A stretch of DNA of 32,595 nt, taken from Alphaproteobacteria bacterium. GTDB lineage: Bacteria; Myxococcota_A; UBA796; GCA-2862545. The stretch spans positions 1-32,595 of the forward strand of contig JACKER010000053.1 of NCBI GenBank assembly GCA_020632925.1, in the 5' to 3' direction. This document shows, one piece after another, positions 1 to 8,700 of the stretch. Within the stretch, counting starts at the first letter, position 1; every line of letters begins with the position of its first letter. Below the pieces are notes generated by a model that saw only the letters and a list, made by a program, of their open reading frames with translations, ran no database searches and was not told the origin of the DNA. The translations under genes were made by a program, and so were the position numbers.

Positions 1-369
1 GCCGACGGCGGGCCTCCCGCCTGCATCGTCCGCGCTGGACGCACCCTGTGGGGCTGCGCGGCTCGCGCCTCCGCGCACCTCCTCGCGTCCAGCGACGACG
101 GGGTGGCGTGGACGCCCGAGCTCGACGCCGCCGCCGCGACCGAGCGTCCGTGCGGCGACGACGTGTGCGCCCTGTCGCTGGGCACCACCCCCGTCGTCCC
201 CGAGGACACGGGCGCCACCGTCGCTCCCGAGCCCACCGGCTGCGGCTGCGAGACCGGTGGCGGCGGCGCGCCGTGGGGCGTGATGGGGTGGCTCGCGCTC
301 GTCAGAGCGGGTGGTCGGCGACCCCGGTCTGCTCCGCGAAGGTCAGCGCGTGCAGCTGGTGCTGGGTGA
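1..369 (+). CDS. C-terminal part of a secreted protein with BNR-like motif and MYXO-CTERM-like tail (5' partial)
   Basis: Frame 1 is open from the first base of the window, so only the last 122 residues of a longer protein are seen. The visible part contains a BNR/sialidase-like turn (SSDDGVAWTPE, about residues 35-45), a short Thr/Pro/Glu linker, then a Cys-Gly segment (GCGCETGGGGAP), one hydrophobic span (WGVMGWLALV) and an Arg-rich end. This is the layout of MYXO-CTERM sorting tails, which direct surface anchoring in Myxococcota. The last 68 bases overlap, tail to tail, the end of the minus-strand toroid gene. The Arg region is longer and looser than usual for such tails. Function beyond 'surface or secreted protein' cannot be given from this fragment; the BNR call rests on one motif. 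Confidence 0.6.
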   Translation, partial: ADGGPPACIVRAGRTLWGCAARASAHLLASSDDGVAWTPELDAAAATERPCGDDVCALSLGTTPVVPEDTGATVAPEPTGCGCETGGGGAPWGVMGWLALVRAGGRRPRSAPRRSARAAGAG

Positions 370-1522
370 CGTCGATCCGCAGCGTGGACTCGACCGCATG
401 GTTCTGCACCCCTCCACGGTACTTCGCGTGCGGCGTCGCCAGGTCGCCCTCGGCGAGCGGGTGGCCGAGCTGCCAGCTGCACAGCTTTCGCAGCCCCTGG
501 TGCGACACGCACGCGAGGCGTCGCGCGAGCCCGTCGTCGCCCACGCGCCTGGCCTCGGCGTAGGCGCTGAGCAGCCCCTCGTAGGCGTACGCGGTGTTCC
601 GCGTGCGGTAGAGCGTGCCGTGCACGTCGATCATCCACACCGCCAGGTCCAAGAGCCGACGACCCCACCGGTCGGCGTCGTGCCCGCCCTCGATGAGCCT
701 GGCCCAGGACATCGAGCCCCACTGGTAGTAGCCCTTGGTGGTGGCCGAGTCGCCATCGGCGCGTAGCGCCTGGCGCACGTTCCTCTCGTGGTCCTGCTCG
801 GCCCAGGCGAGCGCCTCCTGGAGCAGGTCGGACCGGCCGTCCCGCACGGCCAGCGTCGCCCACAGGAGCAGCGCCTCGCCGTCCGCGTACGGCGACGGAC
901 CCCCCTTGCGCTCCCCGGTGGTCGGGTCGTGCCCCTCGACGAACCCACCCTCGGGGAGCCGGCAGGCGCGGACGAAGGCGAGGTTCCCCTCCAGGGTCGT
1001 CCGCATGCGCTCGACCTGGGCGGGCTCCAGCCCCTCGGGGCTCTTCAGCCGCTCGGCGAGCGCCAGCGCGACCAGGACCACGGTGCCCAGCGCGCCCCGG
1101 TTCGTGCGGGGAGGGCGGTAGATGACGCCATCGGCCACGTCCTGGGTGACCTCGAGCCAGTAGCCCAGCGCTCGGTCGGTCGCGCGCCGCGCCACCTCGT
1201 CCCCCGTCCGCGCGGCGTGCTCCGCCATCCCCCAGCTCGTGCCCGCCTGACGCACGGTCGACGCGCTGTCGACGGTCTCCTTGCCGGTCCTCCAGTCCAC
1301 CTCGTAGACGAAGTCCCCACCCGGGCGCTGTGCGGCGACCATGTACGCCGCGCACAGATCGATCCCGGCCTTCACGTGCTCCGGCGTGAGCCGGGGTCCG
1401 CAGTCCCCGTAGCCGTGCATCGGGCCGCTCGGTCCCCGCGAGGTCGTCCACCACCCGATCGCGCCCACACCCAAGGCCGTGACGGCTCCGGCGACCACCG
1501 CCCTGCGACTCACCCCTCCCAT
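302..1522 (-). CDS. Tat-exported alpha/alpha-toroid (six-hairpin-like) protein
   Basis: 406 residues from an ATG at 1522. The N-terminus has a twin-arginine-like signal (VSRRAVVAGAV followed by a hydrophobic stretch, residues 4-25), so export of a folded protein is likely. The mature part is helical, with repeated Trp/Tyr/Gly-rich turns such as GYYQWGSMSWARL and TAYAYEGLLSAYAEARR. This is the look of alpha/alpha-barrel proteins (glycoside hydrolase, epimerase or terpenoid-cyclase folds). I cannot name the substrate; conserved Asp/Glu/His residues are present but no family signature is decisive. It lies downstream of, and overlaps by 13 bases, the SRAP gene on the same strand, so the two are probably co-transcribed. 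An AGGG element lies just upstream of the start. Its 3' end overlaps the gene converging from the left. Confidence 0.75.
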   Translation of the reverse strand: MGGVSRRAVVAGAVTALGVGAIGWWTTSRGPSGPMHGYGDCGPRLTPEHVKAGIDLCAAYMVAAQRPGGDFVYEVDWRTGKETVDSASTVRQAGTSWGMAEHAARTGDEVARRATDRALGYWLEVTQDVADGVIYRPPRTNRGALGTVVLVALALAERLKSPEGLEPAQVERMRTTLEGNLAFVRACRLPEGGFVEGHDPTTGERKGGPSPYADGEALLLWATLAVRDGRSDLLQEALAWAEQDHERNVRQALRADGDSATTKGYYQWGSMSWARLIEGGHDADRWGRRLLDLAVWMIDVHGTLYRTRNTAYAYEGLLSAYAEARRVGDDGLARRLACVSHQGLRKLCSWQLGHPLAEGDLATPHAKYRGGVQNHAVESTLRIDVTQHQLHALTFAEQTGVADHPL

Positions 1523-2184
1523 GGACCCTGCACGTCCTCGCCCTTGTTCTTCACGTCCCCGACCTTGCGGCTGACCGGCCGCTCCTGCATGTCCTCGGCC
1601 GGGTAGGGGACGAGCAGCTCCGAGAGCCGCGCGGGATCCTGGACCTCGGGATCGAGCCAGGTCGACCAGCTCTCCTCGGGCAGGATGACGGGCATCCGAT
1701 CGTGGATGCCGTTCATGAGGTCGTTCGGGCCCGTGGTGACGACCGTGCAGCTGTACACGTCCTCACCGGTCTCCGGATCCGTCCACCGCTCCCACAGCCC
1801 CGCCATGCCGAAGGGCTTGCCCTCCCGCAGCTGGATGAGGTGGGGGACCTTGTTCTTCGGATCAGACCGCTCCCACTCGTAGAAGCCGTCCGCCAGGATC
1901 AGGATCCGCCGGCGCTTGAAGGCGGACCGGAACGCGGGCTTGCTCGCGACGGTCTCGGCCCGCGCGTTGATGGTCTTGTACGCCATCTTGCGGTCCTTGG
2001 CCCAGCTCGGGATCAGCCCCCAGCGGAACGTCTTCATCACGTTGTCGTCGCCCTCCCGGACCACGCAGGCGACCTCGTTGGTGGGAGCGATGTTGTACCG
2101 GGGGAGCACGTCCGGGAGCACGTCGACCTGGAACACCTCGGCGATCGTGCTGGCGGGCGCGGTCAGCGCGAAGCGGCCGCACAT
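1510..2184 (-). CDS. SRAP-family protein (YedK/HMCES type), abasic-site DNA-protein crosslinker
   Basis: 224 residues. The start is fixed by the family's requirement that Cys follows the initiator Met (MCGRFAL), because Cys2 forms the covalent bond with abasic sites in single-stranded DNA after Met removal. An in-frame extension to 2340 would bury that Cys and is rejected. The other active-site elements are visible: Asn31 (YNIAPT), Glu77 (INARAET) and His161 (GIHDRMPVIL), plus the WGLIPSWAKD and ADGFYEWE motifs. Length is typical for SRAP proteins. A GAGGTG ribosome site lies about 8 bases upstream. In many bacteria the gene is damage-inducible, but I see no recognisable LexA box here; a sigma70-like promoter and a hairpin lie upstream. 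It overlaps the start of the toroid gene. Confidence 0.95.
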   Translation of the reverse strand: MCGRFALTAPASTIAEVFQVDVLPDVLPRYNIAPTNEVACVVREGDDNVMKTFRWGLIPSWAKDRKMAYKTINARAETVASKPAFRSAFKRRRILILADGFYEWERSDPKNKVPHLIQLREGKPFGMAGLWERWTDPETGEDVYSCTVVTTGPNDLMNGIHDRMPVILPEESWSTWLDPEVQDPARLSELLVPYPAEDMQERPVSRKVGDVKNKGEDVQGPWEG

Positions 2185-2316
2185 GGGAGCGCACCTCGAA
2201 GAACGTCGTTGACGGTGGGGCCGGGGGCGTGCCACCGTGAGGCTCCGACGGCGGCCGAGTGCCGACGTTGGCAGGAAGTGCAGGTCACCCGCGAGCTTTC
2301 CGTGTCGCACGAGAGT

Positions 2317-2336
2317 GTTCCGGGCTGCCCCGGAAC
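2317..2336. repeat. Perfect 8-bp inverted repeat (hairpin or operator) in the SRAP leader
   Basis: Arms GTTCCGGG and CCCGGAAC flank a 4-base loop. It lies between the predicted promoter (2382-2410) and the SRAP start at 2184, so it would be transcribed in the leader. No T-run follows on either strand, so it is not a standard terminator. It could be an operator or an mRNA hairpin. Confidence 0.5.
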
Positions 2337-2381
2337 GCATTGGACCCCGGGAGCTCGCGGGTGGCCTGACACATCCCGTGC

Positions 2382-2410
2382 AGTATCGTCCTGATCACGA
2401 CGGATGTCAT
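2382..2410 (-). promoter_or_regulatory. Predicted sigma70-like promoter for the SRAP operon
   Basis: Reading the minus strand, ATGACA (2410-2405) is followed after exactly 17 bases by GATACT (2387-2382). That is 5/6 and 4/6 agreement with the -35 and -10 consensus. Transcription would begin near 2375, giving a leader of about 190 bases before the SRAP ATG. Such a match is uncommon in this GC-rich sequence, but it is a pattern call only. Confidence 0.5.
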
Positions 2411-2475
2411 GACCGGGCGGCACCTTTCACGTCAGCAGTCGTCACGATGCGAGCACGGGCGCGCATCGCGGACGC

Positions 2476-2670
2476 CTACTGGTGCTTGAGCCACTCGATC
2501 TCGACGCGATGGAGCTCGGCCTCGTCGGGCGCGGGGAACATCGGCTCCCAGCTCTCGTCGGCGGAGACGTGCTCGACGATCGCCTCGTCGTCTTCCACGT
2601 CGACCAGGGCTGCCGGGTTGAGCAGCCCCATGGCGACGGCGACGACGAGGGGATGGGCGTCCAACTTCAT
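2476..2670 (-). CDS. Small acidic hypothetical protein (64 aa)
   Basis: Unrecognised. 64 residues from ATG at 2670, beginning MKLDAHPLVVAVAMGLLNPAA. A short hydrophobic N-terminal half is followed by a strongly acidic half containing SWEPMFPAPDEAELHRVEIEW. Codon third positions are almost all G or C, as in the neighbouring genes, which supports real coding. It begins 56 bases after the end of the giant repeat protein on the same strand and ends well before the SRAP promoter. The ribosome site is weak. The N-terminus could be a short membrane-associated helix, but the sequence gives no function. Confidence 0.55.
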   Translation of the reverse strand: MKLDAHPLVVAVAMGLLNPAALVDVEDDEAIVEHVSADESWEPMFPAPDEAELHRVEIEWLKHQ

Positions 2671-2726
2671 GCCGGGTTCTCTATCCCGTGGTCCCGCGCG
2701 TGTCCTCCGCCGAGACCAACGGTGAC

Positions 2727-5700
2727 CTAGCTCTTCCGACGACGGCGGGCGAGGATCGCCGCGCCGAGCAGCAGGGCCACTCCGGAGGTCGGAGAGGTCC
2801 CGCCCGCGTCACAGCCACCGCAGCCGGTGTTCGTGTAGATCAGCTGGTCCTTGGTCCCGCTGTCGGGCTCGCAGCTCCCATCGGCGTCGTCGGCATCGTA
2901 CGCGTCGCGGATGCCGTCGCAGTCGACGTCGTCGTCCACACCCGCGCCTTCCTGGCTGTCGGGGGCGCCGTCGTTGTCGGAGTCGGAGTCGAGGTAGTCC
3001 GGGATGCCGTCGCCATCGGTGTCGCCCGTGCCCTCCTGGGCCGTGGGGATGTTGTCCCCGTCGTCGTCGCTGTCGCGGGCGTCGATGGTCTGGTCGTTGT
3101 CGCTGTCGAGCGGGTTGTTCACGTCACCGACCTCGATGGCGTCGGAGATCCCGTCGTGATCCGTGTCGTCGTTGAACGGATCCGTGCCGAGCCGCTCCTC
3201 GGTGGCGTTGTCGAGGCCGTCCCCGTCGGGATCGGCCAGCGCGCCGTCGCCGTCGAAGGGATCGTGCCAGTTCACGATGCCGTCGCCGTCCAGGTCGGGG
3301 TTGGCGAGCGCCATCTCCTCCTCGGTGGGCTTGCCGTCGCCGTCGTCGTCCGTGTCGCGGAAGTTCGGCTCGGCGTCCGGGTACTGCACGAGGAACGAGC
3401 AGTTCGGGTTCGCGCCACCGTTGTCGTCGCAGTCCAGGTTCCAGTACACGTCGATCGCGGTGTCGCCGAAGGCGAACGTCAGCGTGTCGCTGTTCGCGTC
3501 GTGGCAGGTGTAGGAGCCGGGCTGCGTCGTCACCGGCTGGATCTCGTCCACGCACAGCGCGGGGTCGGGCATGCCGGCGCTCGGGTCCACGGTCTCCTCG
3601 GCGGTGGGGAGGCCGTCGCCGTCGTCGTCCGGGTCCTCGATGTCGTACAGGCCGTCGCCGTCGGTGTCCAGCGGCTGCGCCACGTTGAAGCCGACCTCGA
3701 CGCCGTCCACCACCATGTCGTGGTCGTGGTCCGGGTTGTACAGCAGCTCGTCGACGCAGTTGGTGATGCCGAGCAGCGTGCAGAGGGCCTGCTCGTTGCC
3801 GTTGCTCAGACCGTCGAGGTCGGAGTCACCGTCCGGACCGCTCGAGTCGCAGTCGATGAAGTCGGGGATGCCGTCGCCGTCGCCGTCGCCGGTGCCCTCG
3901 GCCGCGTCGGGGATCGTGTCGTTGTCGCTGTCCGTGTCGAAGCAGTTCGGCAGCCCGTCGGGCGCGGGGAGCGCGGAGGGCCAGGCGCAGTCGCGGTCGC
4001 CGAGACCCTCGATCTCGGTCGGGATGCCGTCGCCGTCGTCGTCGAGGTCCAGCGCGTTGATCACGCCGTCCAGGTCGACGTCCCACGGGTTGTAGCAGTC
4101 GTTCGGGTTGCCGGTCGGGTTGCCGCCCGGATCGGGCCAGCGGACCGCGAACCACTCGCGCCCGTCGACCACACCGTCGTTGTCGGTGTCGAGATCGATG
4201 TGGTGGTCGATCGCGCCGCCGTCGTTGTCGTAGAAGACCTCGCACTCGGTCGGGACGCCGTCGTTGTCGTCGTCGTCGTCGAGGAAGTTCGGGATCAGGT
4301 CGTTGTCCCAGTCGTACAGGCGGGGGTCGCCGCCCGGCGTCAGCGCCTCGTCACGGGTGTCGAGGCTGTCGCCGTCGTCGTCCTTGTCGCGGTAGTTCGC
4401 CTTGCCGTCGCCGTCGGTGTCGTCGTTGGCGGGCGAGGTGTCGTTGTTCACGTCCTCCTCGATCGTGAGCAGGCCGTCGTTGTCGTCATCGTCGTCCATG
4501 AAGTCCGGGATGCCGTCGGTGTCGGAGTGCTCGTCCTTCGGGTCGCCCGAGAGGTTCCAGTCCTCGGTGCCCGTCGGGACGCCGTCGTTGTCGTCGTCGG
4601 CGTCGAGGTAGTCCGGGATGCCGTCGTCGTCCCAGTCGTCGTTGGTCGGGTCGTTGTCGCAGGAGTTCCAGCAGCCCGGCGCGAACACGGTCTCGCAGGC
4701 GAGGGTGCACTCGAGGGCGGTCGGGATCTTGTCGCCGTCGTCGTCCGAGTCGCGGCGGTCCTCGGGGGGCTGCCCGTCGGTGTCGCCGTGGCGCTCGAGC
4801 AGGTCGGGCACCAGATCGTTGTCGGAGTCGGTGTCGACGAAGTCGGGGGTGTCGGTCCCGTCGGTGTTGACCGGGGTGCCTGCCGGCGCCTCCACGGAGT
4901 CGTCGAAGCCGTCGGCGTCCGAGTCGGTGTCGAGGTGGTTCTCCAGGTTGTCGCCGCCGGGCAGGCCCTGGTCGAAGTTGCGCGACGCACCCGGGATGTG
5001 CAGCTCGACGTAGGTGAGGATGCCGTCCCCGTCGTCGTCCTCGTCGAGGTAGTTGGCGAGCCCGTCACCGTCGGTGTTGCTGTTCTGCGGCGCGCCGCCC
5101 GCCGGGTTCTCCGAGGCCGTGGGCTCGCCGTCGTTGTCGTCGTCGGTGTCGAGGTAGTTCGGGATCGTGTCGCCGTCCTGGTCCGACGGGTTCAGCTGGG
5201 GCCCGAGCTCGACGCTCGTGGGGACGTTGTCGTTGTCGTCGTCGTTGTCCAGGCGGTCCTGGATGTTGTCGCCGTCGGAGTCGACCGGCGAGGCCTGGGT
5301 GCCCCGCTCGCGGATGTCGTCGAGGCCGTCGCCGTCGGAGTCCTTGTCGACGTAGTTCGGGGCGGTGTCGCCGTCCTCGTCGATGCCGTTGTGGAGCACG
5401 GTCCACTCGTAGGCGTCGGTGTACCCGTCGCCGTCCGAGTCGAGATCGAGCCAGTTGGGGATGTTGTCGCCGTCGTTCGGCGTCACGTCGGCGTGCTCGC
5501 GCGCGGTGGGGATGCCGTCGCCGTCGTCGTCGGGATCGACCCGGTTCACGCCACCGGTCCCGTCCGTGTCCGTGTGCTCCTCGTCGGCGTCGAGCACGGT
5601 GTCGTTGTCCGAGTCGAAGTCGAGGTAGTCGTAGACCCCATCGCCGTCGGAGTCGACGCGGGCCTCCTCGGTGGAGGCGGGGGTACCGTCGCCGTCGGCG

Positions 5701-8700
5701 AAGCCGTCGTCGTCGGAGTCGAGATCGAGGTGGTTCGGCTGACCCGTCCCGTCGACGTTGCGGCAGATCGCCACGGTGCCCGCAGCGCAGGTGTCGTTGT
5801 ACTCGAAGCGGGTCTCGATGCCGTCGTTGTCGTCGTCGGTGTCGAGGTAGTTCGGGAAGGCGTCGCCGTCGGTGTTGTCGTCGCGGGCATCAGCGATGCC
5901 GTTCACGTTCTCGAGCAGCGTCGGCACCGTGTCGTTGTCGTCGTCCGGGTCCCGGTAGTTCGGGATGTTGTCGCCGTCGGAGTCGGTGTTGAGAGCGCCG
6001 CCGCCCAGGTTCTCGTTGATCGTGAGGATGCCGTCGTTGTCGTCGTCGGTGTCGAGCCAGTCCGGCAGGCCCTGTCCGTCGGTGTTGTCGTTGTAGTTCC
6101 CGTCGTTGTTCACGTCTTCGTTGCGGGTCGGCACGCCGTCGCCGTCGTCGTCGGTGTCGAGCGGGTTGGGGATCCCGTCGCCGTCGGAGTCGTCGTTGAG
6201 CGGGTTGCCGTCGACCGTCTCCACGTCCTCGAGGATGGACCGCAGCCCGTCGCCGTCGTCGTCGTCGTCGCGCGCGTTGATCAGCGAGTCGCCGTCGGTG
6301 TTGTACGGGTTCTGGTAGTCCGGCCCGACCTCGATGTCGTCGCTCATGCCGTCGTGGTCGGTGTCGGGATCGAGCGGGTTCGTCCCGAGCTGGACCTCGA
6401 CGTTGTCCGGGATGGTGTCGTCGTCGCTGTCGGCGTCGCAGTCGCCCGTCCCGAGCGCCTGCTCCTGGGCATACGTCAGGCCGTCGTCGTCGTCGTCGAG
6501 GTAGCTCGGGCCGTCGTGGTCGCCGACGCCGTTGCAGTTGTCGTCCACGCCGTTGCCGCACTGGTCCGGCGCGCCCGGGTTCGTCGATGCCACCGTGTCG
6601 TCGCAGTCGAACCCGTTGGCCCGGATCGGGTCCTCACCGTTGTCCTGGCAGTCCGCGTCCTGCGACAGCACCGTGCTCGTGTTGTTCGGACGGTAGTTGT
6701 CGTTGTCCACGTCCACGAAGCACAGCTCGCGGCCGTCGCAGTTGTTGTCGACCTCGTTGCCGACGATCTCGGTCGCGCTCGGGTAGGTCGTGTTGTCGTT
6801 GTCGTTGCAGTCGACCTCGGAGGCGGCGTACTCCTCGCCGTTGTCGTCGCAGTCGGCGTCGGTGGTGCTCACCACCGTCTGCGTCTGGTGGCGGGCGCCG
6901 TCGTTGTCCACGTCGCGGTAGCAGAGCTCCTGCCCGTCGCAGTTGTTGTCCACACCGTTCGCGATGTACGCCGGATCGGACTCGGAGTTGCTGGACGCGC
7001 GGGTGGCGGTGCTGTCGTCGCAGTCGATCGGGTCGTTGGCACGTCCCTCGTTCGCGTCGTTGCAGTCCGTGTCCGGGCTCAACACCGTGCCGCTCGCCGC
7101 GCGGTCGCCGTCGTCGTCCACGTCGGGGTAGCACAACTCCTGACCGTCGCAGTTGCGGTCCAGGTTGTTCCCCACGTCCTCGGTCGCGAAGGGGCTGATC
7201 GTGGCGTCGGTGTCGTTGCAGTCGATCGGATCGGTGGCCTGGCCCTCGTTCGCGCCGGTGCAGTTCGTGTCGCCGGCACCGGTCGTGAAGGTCGTCCCGG
7301 TGCGGGCGTTGTCGTCGTCGGCGTCGGTGTAGCAGACCTCGCGGTTGTCGCAGTTCTGGTCGACGCTGTCGCCCGGGATCTCGGTCGCCGCCGGGTTGAT
7401 GGCGGGGTTGTTGTCGTTGCAGTCCTGCGGATCGAGGAGCGTGCCCTCCTGCGGGTCGGTGCAGTCCGAGTCGGCCGAGACGCGCTGGGTATTGACGCGC
7501 GCGCCGTCGTCGTCGTTGTCCAGGAAGCAGATCTCGCCGCCGTCACAGTCGTCGTCCACGCTGTTGCCCACGATCTCCGTGGCGGCGTGGTTGATGGCGG
7601 GGTTGCCATCGTCGCAGTCGATGAGATCGGTCGCCAGACCCTCGCGGTTGCCCGTGCAGTTCAGGTCGCCGTTGCTCGTCAGGAAGGTCGTGGTGAGGCG
7701 GTCGCCGTCGTTGTCGTCGTCGGTGTAGCAGGCGACGTTGTTCGTGCAGTCCTCGTCGACGTTGTTGCCCGGGATCTCCGTCGCCATCGGGTTGATGGCG
7801 GGGTTGCCGTCGTCGCAGTCGATCGGGTCGGACGCCTGGCCCTCGTTGGCGCCCGTGCAGTTGTGGTCGCCGGGGTTGGTCTGGAACGTGGACGTCAGGC
7901 GGGCGTTGTCGTTGTCGCCGTCGGTGTAGCAGGTCTCGCGGTTGTTGCAGTCGTTGTCGACGTTGTTGCCCGCGATCTCCGGGTTGCCGGGGAACCGGTC
8001 CGCCCGCGTGTCGTCGCAGTCGTCGTTGAACCGCGACTCGTCGTTCGCGAGCTGGCAGACCGCGCCGACCGCCGTCACCACGACGGTCGAGCCACGCCCG
8101 TCGTGGTCCAGGTCCTGGTAGCAGTCGTCGTGACCGTCGCAGTTCTGGTCGATGTTGTCGCCCACGATCTCGGGCAGGCTGGAGTTGATCAGCGGGTCGC
8201 TGTCGTCGCAGTCGATCGGCGCGCTGGTGGGCGCCTCGTCGTTGTCCTGACAGTCCGCGTCCGTGAGGCTCACCGTCTGGCCGGTGTTGGCGCGGTCGCC
8301 GTCGTTGTCGAGGTCTGGCCAGCAGATCTCGCGGCCGTCGCAGTTCTGGTCGACCTCGTCGCCCTTGATCTCGGTCGCGAGGCTGTTGATGGCCGGGTCG
8401 CCGTCGTTGCAGTCGATCGGGTCCGTCGCCAGTCCCTCGTTGGCGCCGTTGCAGGTCGTGTCGCCCGGCGACGTGAGCGAGGTCGTCGTGTTCCGATCGC
8501 CGTCGTTGTCGCCGTCGCCGTAGCAGAGCTCGCGCGTGTCGCAGTTCTGGTCGACGTTGTCGCCCGCGATCTCGGTCGCCGTGGACTTGATGTTGGGGTC
8601 GTTGTCGTTGCAGTCGACCGGGTCGGACAGGCGACCCTCGTTGTTGCCCGTGCAGGTCGTGTTCGTGGACAGCCGGGTGTTGGACCCGTGGCGGTCGCCG

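Noticed and set aside
2185..2340. 52-residue N-terminal extension of the SRAP protein
   Set aside because: Cys2 must be exposed after Met removal, so translation must begin at 2184.
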